A DNA stretch of 64,000 nt from Lethocerus indicus (GCA_019843655.1 JACDQD010000006.1:5820034-5884033); one strand, 5' to 3'. Counted from the stretch's first letter, positions 27,767 through 42,200 are shown. A program made the numbers and translations. Notes: generated by a model not told the origin, from the sequence alone.

Positions 27767-27862
27767 CCAGAAGAAATGACAAAGCATGTTGGAGATGGGG
27801 AGGATGGCGTCTTGCAAGATATGCTGGAGGCTTTTAGTGCGATCGACCTCTTGATTTGTCAT
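27767..27862 (-). CDS. Putative first coding exon (32 codons) of an unidentified gene
   Basis: Read on the minus strand, an ATG at 27,862 opens 32 codons starting MTNQEVDRTKSLQHILQDAI and ending in Trp. The exon closes in phase 0 on a strong donor (GTAAGT at 27,761-27,766). An in-frame-independent stop overlaps the ATG (TAATG), so the frame is not continued from upstream. Moderate GC content and the CpG-poor DNA on the downstream side support a real transcription unit. I do not recognise the peptide and could not find the next exon with confidence. The plus strand of the same block is also open for about 31 codons to a TAG, but its upstream AG lacks a pyrimidine tract, so the minus reading is preferred. 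Confidence 0.4.
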
Positions 27863-28960
27863 TAGACAATACCGGGGTGAACACCAAACGAATAGGGTGG
27901 AAAATTCACCAATGCTATATCCTCACTTTGAACTGCATTCAATTTTCGGACCGCAAATTGAATTATCAAAGAATTATAAAAGCACTTTTCAATTTTTACC
28001 GAGAAAGAAAATGCACACTTGTTTGCAACCGCACTTTTTTTTAACACTTGATAGGAAAGGAATTTTTCCTTGCCTCTTCTCCTGGCTTGTTGCGAAGCTT
28101 TCTCTCAACAGCTACCTCCTCATCATTTGACAATTAACCACTAGCATAACCATTTCTGAGAAATAACGTCCTGTAACATATCCAATCAAAGTATGTGTTT
28201 ATATTTTTGTATACTTAATAGTATATTACTAAATTTATTTTGAAATTATGAATCTACATTTATAAATTGACTGAATTTTATACTAACTCTTCTTAAGGTT
28301 GGTGTAGCTATTTTTCCCTATATGTTTAAACTGCAAAGCAGTGCTACATGAGTGCATTACACACTGCTGCTGTATTTAAAAAAAATTGTTAGAATAATTT
28401 AATACCTCAGAACCCTTTTCAAAATTGGGACATGTCCAATGTCGGAAAAGGATAAATTATATTGTACAAGAAATCTATTCTATTCTCAATCATAGGAGAC
28501 TGTGAACTAAAATTCATACAAAACCAATTGCTCTATGATAAAAAAAAAGTGAAGTGAGACTTAAATAACGAACTATCACTTAGAAAAGGGAAATCTTTAC
28601 AACCAATAGAATGTGTGATCCCCATCTAAAAAAATCGGTAGATAAAAAGAAAATATTTATTAACAGGTATTAACAGATGAAGGATCCAAGGAGTGCTTCT
28701 TTAATGACAAATTACAGAATGAAAAAATCAGGCTTAACAAAAGTGTTTTTACTTTGGCCCACTTAACTCAACTGAAAGATTTGGAATTGAATAATTAAAC
28801 TTAGCTATTTCAAACACCAATGATTTGCCCAATCATCATTTAAATATATAAATTGTTTTAATAACACTCTTCCAGTCACCCAGAACATTTTCTGATATAG
28901 TTACATCAAACAATGTGTTTTAGAAATGTGTAATTATAAAAGAAAGTCAAATATTTGACA
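27863..28960 (-). other. Probable 5' UTR and upstream region of the 27.8 kb gene
   Basis: From the ATG at 27,862 up to about 28,130 the DNA has several CpGs and would form the leader of the minus-strand transcript. From 28,140 to 28,960 CpG is again scarce (about four sites by eye), so transcription may start further upstream than 28,130, or an upstream noncoding exon may exist. I see no convincing TATA box. Confidence 0.25.
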
Positions 28961-30886
28961 ATTTTTAATATGTCAACAGGTTTTTCAACGAAAGAAGTAC
29001 GGAAGTTAACATTCGTGTGATCAAAAATTAATAGTGTTACCCTGATAATATTGAAGTCTTAAGCAATAACAATCTTCTCATTACGAATTATTAATAACTG
29101 ACTTTTAATCGTGTCATTGGGTTTAAAATGTTTTAAGACAGTAAATGTATGTTTAAAATATTAAATTGTAAGCTAACAATACGTAATATAGAACCTATGG
29201 AAAATCGTACGCAAAGGGTTCTCGTTAGACAAGCATAAATATAAATTACAACATGATCACGAATGCAACCGGCCCAAGGAGGTCCGCAGAAAAAGTTGTA
29301 ACTGTCTCTCACCTGTTCCGACGTAAATACAAGTTACGGTGATACTCCTTCCGATGTTTTCGTAGTTCGGCGAATGTCGACTGGGACCGATTTTTATTCC
29401 TGGGGGGGAGGCCGACGGGAGGAGAGAGGGGGCCGACAGAACCTAGATGCCAGGGGATGCGACGATTTGTTTAATTAAAAAAAAAGTGAAAATAAAACCG
29501 TGGATGAAATGTAAGAACGCGCGCGACGGGAAAGACAAACTGGTCTGCTCAGAACAGTGGCACACACCGGACAGACTTGTCCTCGGAGCACAACAAAGAA
29601 TTGGGAACTTGCCCTCAGGGCCGCCAACAAAACAACATCAAGTACCTCACCCAAACCGAATGTTCCTAAAACTGACAATGTCCTTATCGGATTAGAAAAT
29701 GTTGGAAGGATTACCAGAATTGGTTGAAATAAGTGGGATAGTTTTAAATGCTGGTCCTTGGCCTTAGTTATGTGCCCATCCTCCGAAGGGTGCGTCTACG
29801 GTCTACCGATTGGCATGTATTACAGTGGCGAGGAAGGTATTAAGAATTTATGGGCAAATTGCTTGGGAAATAAAAAATATTCTCTCAAAATCTCCATTAC
29901 CCCATAGAGCCATCGCGTCGATTATTTGCGAAATTTATATTGGCCAGCAGTTCCATAAAGTTGGTGGAAATATAATATAGAATTAAGATAAGATAAGACA
30001 GAATTAATGAGCAGACAAAGGCGAAAGCCTACGATATGCCAAAAATAATGGAATGAATAAAAAAAGAAACTCCCAGCGTCCCCAAGTAAAAATAAAATGA
30101 ATGGATAGTATAACTCTATTCTTGAGAAAATATTATGTTGAGCTTCAAATAATATGCTTATTAATGCAGCTAAGATAATAATTTAATGACGAATCGTGAT
30201 ATTAACGATCGTATGTTAAGGAATAGATGTAATACAATTATTTCAATTTTTGGTTTGATACATGGAATAATAGAAACAACTATTCAAAGAAAATAACACA
30301 TGAACAGTTAAATAGTGTTTGTACGCGCAATCGTATCTATTATTTTTTTGTTCGTTAGGATCTATGATAAAGTAGCTGGGAAATTTAATACCCAAATTAA
30401 AAACTAAGCAAATCTCATTTTAAAAATATACGATACCTGAGTTGAAACAGTTGCCTTCCTTACTAAATTGAAGCGTCGAATTTATTATCTCAAAGTGCTT
30501 AGTACTGTATCCAGTATTTACTGCAAATTACGAGGGGTTTTCAATCGATTTAAACAGTTTGCTACAGTATTTCAACAATATGTCACTCTTTTAAATACAT
30601 TTGCTAATAAATTTAATTCTTTTCCTGGATCAAATGGACTCGGGCCATCGACAGTTTTCTTTTTTGTCTGTTGTTTCATCCGACCCAAGTTGTCATTATT
30701 ACGAGTAAATAACCAAGGAATCGACTTCTGTGAAGACATTTTACATTTATCAACATATCTAATATATAACCGGACGAAGATTAACCACTTGAAAAAACAA
30801 ACTGATTCATTAGGCACGATTGTGTGTGTATTTCACTTACTAATAAAAAATAATAATTATTATTGGTCATTCAAATAAAGTCATAC

Positions 30887-30887
<1 letters not shown>
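28961..30887. other. CpG-rich intergenic spacer
   Basis: CpG returns abruptly: 29,221-29,400 alone has about 13 sites by eye. The G-rich stretch 29,399-29,450 is purine-heavy. A 136-codon open frame at 30,468-30,878 (plus) has no recognisable motif and probably arose by chance. The region lies between the 5' side of the unidentified gene and the 3' side of cyclophilin A. Confidence 0.5.

Positions 30888-30943
<56 letters not shown>
30888..30943. repeat. (TA)n microsatellite
   Basis: About 56 bp of TA dinucleotides. It lies exactly at the change from CpG-rich spacer to the CpG-poor 3' flank of cyclophilin A. Confidence 0.95.
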
Positions 30944-30945
<2 letters not shown>

Positions 30946-32258
30946 TTTGTGTGTATACCTTGTATGTAAACAAGTACCTATTTATGTATGTAATTTAGAA
31001 TCATGCTGTTTGGTGGATATTTAATATATGTATTGTATGTATGCATTGTATTTAATCCATGTAGGCCAGAACCTAACTAACCACTGGATTCATTTTAAGC
31101 AATTCTTCATTATAAGTATTTATTATTGCTATACTAAGGTTAGAGTTTATCTTAATCATTAATACTGCATGCATTAAAACTGCATGTTGTCATGTAAAAC
31201 TTTTAACAGGCAAGAAAATACTTATAAATCCTTGGTAACCACTGAAAATACATTGTAAATAAAATAATAATAATAATTAGCATGTAGAATATATTATTTG
31301 TAATGCCAATTTACACATTCAGTCATAAATAAAAAAGATATTGAATTTCCTGTTTATTCTGTGTTCTTTAATTTTTACCACAACCATGAAAACTAATAAA
31401 ACACAGGAACTAAAAATCAGTTCAGAAGACGATAACATAAGTCAATAATGCTCCAATATTAAATAATTTCAATTCAATGCTTCATGAGACATGGAAAACT
31501 CTCTCGAAATTCATCATGCATCTTTACTTGAGAATACACCTGAAACATTTTTAAATTAGATAGTTAAATTCTGTATAAATTACAAAATTTACCTTTCCAA
31601 GTCAGTTGGACAACTGAAGAATTGTTTTACTCAGTTTGTTGCCATTAATGTGTTATGAAGAAAGGAGAATAACACTTAAAAGAAAAGTACATACATTTTA
31701 ATTACTGAAAATCATTACTTTATTGGATAATGTCATATATTAGTTACATTAACAAAATAAGTAAAACATTTTTGCTGTCAAGAGAATGAAATATAGCCAA
31801 TTAAAAAGAAATCTTATCAAGAATATAACAAACATTATCACATACAGAAATGGGTTTTTGGTTATTTATTTTAAACACTATCTATAACACATTTCAAAAT
31901 CAATTACAATCAACTTTCCACTATTTGAATATTATGTTAAATGCAGTATTACGATAACTCATTTCAGCTAACCATAAATTATAATGTGTATAAAAAAGAA
32001 AAAGGAAAATGCAGCTGCAAATGCAACAAATACAATAGCAATTATAAAAAGGAATGGAATGGTTAGCCCATTATGACCAGAGATAAATCTGTTTTTTGCC
32101 TTTTTTCTTCTTCTTAAGATATATTTTATTAATTGTTATTACTGAACAATATTTGAATCCTATGAGAACCAAACTCTATTCTTAAATATTATAATATGAT
32201 TCCTTATTAATGTGTCTTATGGATGAGCCTCATAGTTAAATAAACATATGGTGTAAAT
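30944..32258 (-). other. 3' UTR and CpG-poor 3' flank of cyclophilin A
   Basis: No further coding exon is needed, since the cyclophilin frame ends at 32,259. AT-rich and CpG-poor, it holds several AATAAA signals on the minus strand. The CpG depletion runs about 1.3 kb past the stop codon, which may mean long 3' UTRs or read-through transcription. Confidence 0.5.
32125..32130 (-). terminator. Candidate polyadenylation signal for cyclophilin A
   Basis: AATAAA on the minus strand (TTTATT on plus), about 130 bases after the stop codon, is the first canonical signal. Further copies lie downstream, so alternative 3' ends are possible. Confidence 0.45.
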
Positions 32259-32470
32259 TTAACGGAGCTGACCACAATCAGCAACCACAATTTGCTTTGA
32301 TGTTTTTCCCGACTGAGAGCCAAAGGACTCCAGCTTCTTCACAACATCCATTCCCTCTACAACCGACCCGAATACAACATGCCTATTGTCCAGCCAGCTT
32401 GTCTTCACCGTCGTAATGAAGAATTGGCTCCCATTTGTGTTGGGACCAGCATTTGCCATTGAAAGAATAC
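32259..32470 (-). CDS. Cyclophilin A exon 3 (residues 96-165)
   Basis: The exon begins inside Gly96 after the acceptor GTGCAG and encodes [17 protein letters not shown] followed by the Trp121/His126 segment, ending DCGQLR and TAA at 32,259-32,261. It supplies half of the proline-binding pocket. The intron separating it from exon 2 is 278 bp. Confidence 0.97.
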
Positions 32471-33196
32471 CTGCACAAAAAAATGTATCCATCCATTATT
32501 TGAGAGGCACAATTATATAAATGTAAGGTGATACAGAAATATAAAATTAAATATATTTTCCACAGTATTATTCATGAATTCTTGCATGAATAATAAAAAA
32601 TTATTAATTATCAATAATAATTAACTGATTCAAATACTCCAGTGCAGTAAATCAACAATGTGAATAAAATTGACTCCCCTCTAATATTATTTTGTGATAA
32701 TATTTGAACAATAAGGAAAGGTTTAGGTATCACAAAAAACATATATACCAGGTCCTGTGTGCTTGAGTTGGAAGTTCTCATCCTCAAACTTGTTGCCATA
32801 AATGGACTTGCCACCAGTGCCATTGCCCTTAGTGAAGTCACCACCCTGGCACATGAAGTTGGGGATCACTCGGTGAAAGATTGAATTTTTATATCCAAAG
32901 CCTTTTTCACTGGTGCAGAGAGCACGGAAGTTTTCGGCTGTGCGAGGCACTACATCACTTCTCAACTGAAAACAAGAATTAATGATTACAATAATTTAAA
33001 ATCACTACCAAATAGTTATTAGTGTAATTTGTAGGGAATTTACCTAGTTACAAAAAACCAGAGAAATGTTAAGCCCAAGAGAAATATTCTTCATACAGTA
33101 GTGTATTGAATGAAGATCCAAAATCCATTCAAATATTAAAAAGATAGAAATATTTCAGAAACATGTTTATGCAAATGTCACTCAATGATGATAACC

Positions 33197-33247
<51 letters not shown>

Positions 33248-36200
33248 TCCAAACTATGGACATTTTCTTAGGTTAACAAGGATTTTCAGTGAAAACGGAA
33301 AATGGATTCAGTGTGAATAAAGGAACTTTATAAAAGAACTATTGCTAGAACTCATTAATAACCAGATTATCTTTAACAACACATCTATATGAGAATTGTA
33401 TAAATTACAATGTGTAAGAACCCTTATTGACAAATATATAATAAGAATGATATTTAAATGCCACCCAAGAGTTATATTGTTATACTTCTCTTCGACAACT
33501 ATAAGAGAATCATATCCAGTATAGTGCTTTTGAGAAGATGAAATATATTTAACATAGATACTACTGATACTTTTAACTCTTTTTCTTCTAAAAAATAACA
33601 AACTAGTTTTCCTCATGTAAATAGAAAGGATGTGTAAGAACCCTTATTGACAAATATATAATAAGAATGATATTTAAATGCCACCCAAGAGTTATATTGT
33701 TATACTTCTCTTCGACAACTATAAGAGAATCATATCCAGTATAGTGCTTTTGAGAAGATGAAATATATTTAACATAGATACTACTGATACTTTTAACTCT
33801 TTTTTCCTTCTAAAAAATCACACAAACTAGTTTTCCTCATGTAAATAGAAAGGATGTGTAAGAACCCTTATTGACAAATATATAATAAGAATGATATTTA
33901 AATGCCACCCAAGAGTTATATTGTTATACTTCTCTTCGACAACTATAAGAGAATCATATCCAGTATAGTGCTTTTGAGAAGATGAAATATATTTAACATA
34001 GATACTACTGATACTTTTAACTCTTTTTTCTTCTAAACAAATCACACAAACTAGTTTTCCTCGTGTAAATAGAAAGAATGTGTAAGAACCCTTATTGACA
34101 AATATATAATAAGAATGATATTTAAATGCCACCCAAGAGTTATATTGTTATACTTCTCTTCGACAACTATAAGAGAATCATATCCAGTATAGTGCTTTTG
34201 AGAAGATGAAATATATTTAACATAGATACTACTGATACTTTTAACTCTTTTTTCTTCTAAAAAAATCACACAAACTAGCTTTCCTCAGGTAAATAGAAAG
34301 GATGTGTAAGAACCCTTATTGACAAATATATAATAAGAATGATATTTAAATGCCACCCAAGAGTTATATTGTTATACTTCTCTTCGACAACTATAAGAGA
34401 ATCATATCCAGTATAGTGCTTTTGAGAAGATGAAATATATTTAACATAGATACTACTGATACTTTTAACCTTTTTTTTCTTCTAAAAAAATCACACAAAA
34501 TAGATTTCCTCATGTAAATAGAAAGGATGTGTAAGAACCCTTATTGACAAATATATAATAAGAATGATATTTAAATGCCACCCAAGAGTTATATTGTTAT
34601 ACTTCTCTTCGACAACTATAAGAGAATCATATCCAGTATAGTGCTTTTGAGAAGATGAAATATATTTAACATAGATACTACTGATACTTTTAACTCTTTT
34701 TTCTTCTAAAAAAATCACACAAACTAGTTTTCCTCGTGTAAATACAAAGAATGTGTAAGAACCCTTATTGACAAATATATAATAAGAATGATATTTAAAT
34801 GCCACCCAAGAGTTATATTGTTATACTTCTCTTCGACAACTATAAGAGAATCATATCCAGTATAGTGCTTTTGAGAAGATGAAATATATTTAACATAGAT
34901 ACTACTGATACTTTTAACTCTTTTTTCTCCAAAAAAAATCACACAAAATAGATTTCCTCATGTAAATAGAAAGGATGTGTAAGAACCCTTATTGACAAAT
35001 ATATAATAAGAATGATATTTAAATGCCACCCAAGAGTTATATTGTTATACTTCTCTTCGACAACTATAAGAGAATCATATCCAGTATAGTGCTTTTGAGA
35101 AGATGAAATATATTTAACATAGATACTACTGATACTTTTAACTCTTTTTTTCTTCTAAAAAAAACACACAAAATAGATTTCCTCATGTAAATAGAAAGGA
35201 TGTGTAAGAACCCTTATTGACAAATATATAATAAGAATGATATTTAAATGCCACCCAAGAGTTATATTGTTATACTTCTCTTCGACAACTATAAGAGAAT
35301 CATATCCAGTATAGTGCTTTTGAGAAGATGAAATATATTTAACATAGATACTACTGATACTTTTAACTCTTTTTTCTTCTAAAAAAATCACACAAACTAG
35401 CTTTCCTCATGTAAATAGAAAGGATGTGTAAGAACCCTTATTGACAAATATATAATAAGAATGATATTTAAATGCCACCCAAGAGTTATATTGTTATACT
35501 TCTCTTCGACAACTATAAGAGAATCATATCCAGTATAGTGCTTTTGAGAAGATGAAATATATTTAACATAGATACTACTGATACTTTTAACTCTTTTTTC
35601 CTTCTAAAAAATAACAAACTAGTTTTCCTCATGTAAATAGAAAGAATGTGTAAGAACTCTTATTGACAAATATATAATAAGAATGATATTTAAATGCCAC
35701 CCAAGAGTTATATTGTTATACTTCTCTTCGACAACTATAAGAGAATCATATCCAGTATAGTGCTTTTGAGAAGATGAAATATATTTAACATAGATACTAC
35801 TGATACTTTTAACTCTTTTTCCTTCTAAAAATCACACAAACTAGTTTTCCTCATGTAAATAGAAAGGATGTGTAAGAACCCTTATTGACAAATATATAAT
35901 AAGAATGATATTTAAATGCCACCCAAGAGTTATATTGTTATACTTCTCTTCCAAACTATAAGAGAATCATATCCAGTATAGTGCTTTTGAGAAGATGAAA
36001 TATATTTAACATAGATACTACTGATACTTTTAACTCTTTTCTTCTAAAAAATCACACAAACTAGTTTCCTCATGTAAATAGAAAGGATGTAAGAACCCTT
36101 ATTGACAAATATATAATAAGAATGATATTTAAATGCCACCCAAGAGTTATATTGTTATACTTCTCTTGACAACTATAAGAGAATCATATCCAGTATAGTG

Positions 36201-39200
36201 CTTTTGAGAAGATGAAATATATTTAACATAGATACTACTGATACTTTTAACTCTTTTTCCTTCAAAAAATCACACAAACTAGTTTCCTCAGGTAAATAGA
36301 AAGGATGTGTAAGAACTCTTATTGACAAATATATAATAAGAATGATATTTAAATGCCACCCAAGAGTTATATTGTTATACTTCTCTTCGACAACTATAAG
36401 AGAATCATATCCAGTATAGTGCTTTTGAGAAGATGAAATATATTTAACATAGATACTACTGATACTTTTAACTTTTTTCTTCCCAAACTATGTAAAAATG
36501 ACAAATATATAATAAGAATGATATTTAAATGCACCCAAGTATATTGTTTACTCTCTTCATGTAAATAGAAAGGATCATATCCAGTATAGTGCTTTTGAGG
36601 GTAAATATATTTAACCAGATACTATGATACTTTTAACAAAAAATCACAAACTATTTCCTCAAAATAGAAGATGTGTAAGACAAATATATAATAAGAATGA
36701 TATTTAAATGCCACCCAAGAGTTATATTGTTATACTTCTTCTTGACAACTATAAGAGAATCATATCCAGTATAGTGCTTTTGAGAAGATGAAATATATTT
36801 AACATAGATATACTACTGATACTTTTAACTCTTTTTCCTTCTAAAAAAATACAAAAAATCAAACTAGTTTTCTCATTTCATGTAAATAGAAAGGATGTAA
36901 GAACCCTTATTGACAAATATATAATAAGAATGATATTTAAATGCCATGATTTATTGTTATACCCTTACAACTATAAGCCAGAAATTATCCATCCAGTGCT
37001 TTTGAGAAGAATGAAATATATTTAACATAGATACTACACCCAAGAGTTCTTTTTTTTCTTCTAAAAATCACACTAGACTTCTCCAACTATAATATATAAT
37101 AAGAATGATATTTAAATGCCACCCAAGAGTTATATTGTTACTTCTCTTCGACAACTATATCCAGTCATATCCAGTGCTTTTGAGAAGATGAAATATATTT
37201 AACATAGATACTACTGATACTTTTAACTCTTTTTTCTCCATAAAAAATCACACAAAATAGATTTCCTCATGTAAATAGAAAGGATGTGTAAGAACCCTTA
37301 TTGACAAATATATAATAAGAATGATATTTAAATGCCACCCAAGAGTTATATTGTTATACTTCTCTTGACAACTATAAGAGAATCATATCCAGTATAGTGC
37401 TTTTGAGAAGATGAAATATATTTAACATAGATACTACTGATACTTTTAACTCTTTTTCTTCTAAAAATACACAAACTAGTTTTCCTCATGTAAATAGAAA
37501 GGATGTGTAAGAACCCTTATTGACAAATATATAATAAGAATGATATTTAAATGCCACCCAAGAGTTATATTGTTATACTTCTCTTGACAACTATAAGAGA
37601 ATCATATCCAGTATAGTGCTTTTGAGAAGATGAAATATATTTAACATAGATACTACTGATACTTTTAACTCTTTTTTTCCTTCTAAAAAATACACAAACT
37701 AGTTTTCCTCATGTAAATAGAAAGGGATGTAAGAACTCCTTATTGACAAATATATAATAAGAATGATATTTAAATGCCACCCAAGAGTTATATTGTTATA
37801 CTTCTCTTGACAACTATAAGGAGAATCATATCCAGTATAGTGCTTTTGAGAAGATGAAATATATTTAACATAGATACTACTGATACTTTTAACTCTTTTT
37901 CTTCTCTAAAAATCCCACACAAACTAGTTTCCTCATGTAAATAGAAAGGATGTGTAAGAACCTTATTGACAAATATATAATAAGAATGATATTTAAATGC
38001 CACCCAAGAGTTATATTGTTATACTTCTCTTGACAACTATAAGAGAATCATATCCAGTATAGTGCTTTTTTTGAGAAGATGAAATATATTTAACATAGAT
38101 ACTACTGATACTTTTAACTTTTTTTTCTAAAAAATAACACAAACTAGTTTCCTCATGTAAAATCAGACAAACTATTGACAAATATATTCCACCCAAGAGT
38201 TATATTGTTATACTTCTCTTGACGGCTATGAGAGAATCATATCCAGTATAGTGCTTTTGAGAAGATGAAATGTACTACTGATACTTTTAACTCTTTTTCC
38301 TTCTAAAAAATGATATTTAAATGCCACCCAAGAGTTATATTGTTATACTTCTCTTGACAACTATAAGAGAATCATATCCAGTATAGTGCTTTTGAGAAGA
38401 TGAAATATATTTAACATAGATATTACTACGATACTTTTAACTCTTTTTTCCTTCTAAAAATAACAAACTAGTTTCCTCGTGTAAATAGAAAGGATATTGT
38501 GTAAGAACCCTTATTGACAAATATATAATAAGAATGATATTTAAATGCCACCCAAGAGTTATATTGTGTATAAGAGAATCATATCCAGTATAGTGCTTTT
38601 GAGAAGATGAAATATATTTAACATAGATATTACTGATACTTTTAACTCTTTTCCTTCTAAAAAAATAACAAACTAGTTTTCCTCATGTAAATAGTGTAAG
38701 AACTCTTATTGACAAATATATAATAAGAATGATATTTAAATGCCACCCAAGAGTTATATTGTTATACTTCTCTTCGACAACTATAAGAGAATCATATCCA
38801 GTATAGTGCTTTTGAGAAGATGAAATATATTTAACATAGATACTACTGATACTTTTAACTCTTTTTTCCTTCTAAAAAATAACAAACTAGTTTTCCTCAT
38901 GTAAATAGAAAGGATGTGTAAGAACCCTTATTGACAAATATATAATAAGAATGATATTTAAATGCCACCCAAGAGTTATATTGTTATACTTCTCTTCGAC
39001 AACTATAAGAGAATCATATCCAGTATAGTGCTTTTGAGAAGATGAAATATATTTAACATAGATACTACTGATACTTTTAACTCTTTTTTCCTTCTAAAAA
39101 ATAACAAACTAGTTTTCCTCATGTAAATAGAAAGGATGTGTAAGAACCCTTATTGACAAATATATAATAAGAATGATATTTAAATGCCACCCAAGAGTTA

Positions 39201-42200
39201 TATTGTTATACTTCTCTTCGACAACTATAAGAGAATCATATCCAGTATAGTGCTTTTGAGAAGATGAAATATATTTAACATAGATACTACTGATACTTTT
39301 AACTCTTTTTTCCTATCACACAAAATAGATTTTTAAATACCTCATGTAATCCATAGAAAGGATGTGTAAGAACCCTTATTGACAAATATATAATAAGAAT
39401 GATATTTAAATGCCACCCAAGAGTTATATTGTTATACTTCTCTTCGACAACTATAAGAGAATCATATCCAGTATAGTGCTTTTAAGAAGATGAAATATAT
39501 TTAACATAGATACTACTGATACTTTTAACTCTTTTTTCTTCTAAAAAAAATCACACAAACTAGTTTTCCTCATGTAAATAGAAAGGATGTGTAAGAACCC
39601 TTATTGACAAATATATAATAAGAATGATATTTAAATGCCACCCAAGAGTTATATTGTTATACTTCTCTTCGACAACTATAAGAGAATCATATCCAGTATA
39701 GTGCTTTTGAGAAGATGAAATATATTTAACATAGATACTACTGATACTTTTAACTCTTTTTTCCTTCAAAAAAATAACAAACTAGTTTTCCTCATGTAAA
39801 TAGAAAGGATGTGTAAGAACCCTTATTGACAAATATATAATAAGAATGATATTTAAATGCCACCCAAGAGTTATATTGTTATACTTCTCTTCGACAACTA
39901 TAAGAGAATCATATCCAGTATAGTGCTTTTGAGAAGATGAAATATATTTAACATAGATACTACTGATACTTTTAACACTTTTTTCTTCTAAAATAAATCA
40001 CACAAACTAGATTTCCTCATGTAAATAGAAAGGATGTGTAAGAACCCTTATTGACAAATATATAATAAGAATGATATTTAAATGCCACCCAAGAGTTATA
40101 TTGTTATACTTCTCTTCGACAACTATAAGAGAATCATATCCAGTATAGTGCTTTTGAGAAGATGAAATATATTTAACATTGATACTACTGATACTTTTAA
40201 CTCTTTTTTCCTTCTAAAAAATAACAAACTAGTTTTCCTCGTGTAAATAGGAAGGATGTGTAAGAACCCTTATTGACAAATATATAATAAGAATGATATT
40301 TAAATGCCACCCAAGAGTTTTATTGATATACTTCTCTTCGACAACTATAAGAGAATCATATCCAGTATAGCGCTTTTGAGAAGATAAAAAACTTTTAATA
40401 TATATACTACAAATACTTTTAATTATAGCCAGTTAAAATGTTCATAAAATTGATGGTATAGTACTAAACTATTAGGGAGAAAAATTCGTAGGTGTGTGTA
40501 ACAATTACTTCCAGAAGAATAAAAATAAAATCTACTGGAATAGATATTGTTATTACTTTGATTTTGTCCACTAAGCGAATGTCATAATGCATTTATGCAA
40601 GAGACAATTAGAGAATGGACAATTTAAAGAAATATATGTGCAGCCATCTATATTTTTGGGTTTTGAAACTCAATATGGCCCATTGATTAAAATGTGCAAC
40701 AATTACTTTCAGAAGATCAATAAGGAATAGAAATTGATATTGTCAAAATCTTGAGATTTAATCAATTGAACAAATGTCACAATGCATGAATTGGACAAGT
40801 GGTAGTTAAATTTTTTTCCCTTGAGTGCGTTATGTACAAAATGGGATCAATTATGTGTGATCTAGGGTAACTTCACGATAACACATTGAGGTAATATGTG
40901 AGAATAGACCTTACAATAGACCTTAGAGTAAAGACATGAAATACATACTTTAGTATAATGATCAGCTGCTGTGCCCTAATAATAAAAAATCTGACACTTC
41001 TACATATGGTCATTAAAAGTAAGAATATGCTAAAAGTTGTACACATGAACATATTAAAAGGTCATGTTGGATTAACTAAATTTCAATCAGAACATTTAGG
41101 GAATTATGTTCACTGCCAGGAACATGTATATGTTCAATAGATGTAATAATAAACAAGAAAATAACAATTTAAATGAAAAATTAAATTATAGAAATTTTGG
41201 AATGCTGAATGAAATAAAAGTCTTCCAGTATGAAATGCTTATGTACAAGGTCACTAAGAAGGGGAAGAACTAAAAGATGCAATAAAGTAATTAAGGAACA
41301 AATGCCTAACAAAGCTGGTTTAAAAGATTAAAAAGAAATATAATACCTTGATATGAACAATGAAACACTCTAATTTAAAAAAACTCTACTGTTTAAACAA
41401 ATATTTTTATGAAAAGAATATTCATAAATTTCAATTTTTAAATAAAAATATACTTTCAACCTGTTCAAAGAATCAATACTCCTAAATAGCATACAGAAAA
41501 TATGGAACATAAATTTATTGGAATAGGAAGACCATTAATACGAAGATTGAGAAATGAAATATTATTGTTGGTAACAGTGACCATGATAATTTATTCACGT
41601 AATTATACATTCAACCACTCACTCAATTTGAATGATTTACAGAACATATCTTAAAGCTTTAATACCCAGAATATTAAGCATAATATAATAGATATAAATT
41701 TTAATTCCTTAGTGCTATTTTTTTTAAATTATTTAACACTAAAAATAAATTAAGCCAATAAAAACAGTCATCTATTTTGAAGGAAATGGTAAATTTTTGG
41801 TAAGACAGGCAACTTCTAAATTAATATATTATCTTATAATAATTATTCATAACTAATGCATATCTATAATCAATATTACGTTAATTGTTAGTATTATATT
41901 TAATTATGTATAAATTCAAGGATAAACTGCAACAAATTAGCTTGGGGTAATTGCCATCTATATCTAATTTAATTGAACAGCAATATTTGAATTTAAAAAA
42001 ATATCATTTTGTTACAATAATTTGAATACTTTAGTTATTATTTAAAAGAGCCCCATTCTTATAATAATCTGGGGAGGAAAAACAAACTATAGCACATGGA
42101 AAATTATAACTTTTTTAACCACACCTAGGAGGAGGAACACATGGCACATTTAATATAAATTATTAGGAATACTTATAAAAAAGAAATAGGGTATTAACGA

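Noticed and set aside
27770..27866. Plus-strand reading of the 27.8 kb exon ending in TAG
   Set aside because: The upstream AG lacks a pyrimidine tract and no in-phase upstream exon was found; the opposite strand has an ATG and a strong donor.
30468..30878. 136-codon plus-strand open frame
   Set aside because: No recognisable domain, no supporting gene structure, and an overlapping open frame on the other strand; likely chance in this composition.
33308..39769. Repeated 60-104 codon minus-strand open frames in the satellite
   Set aside because: They are the same repeat read in the same frame. Homogenised copies are not independent evidence of coding, and unit lengths of 220-225 bp do not keep frame.
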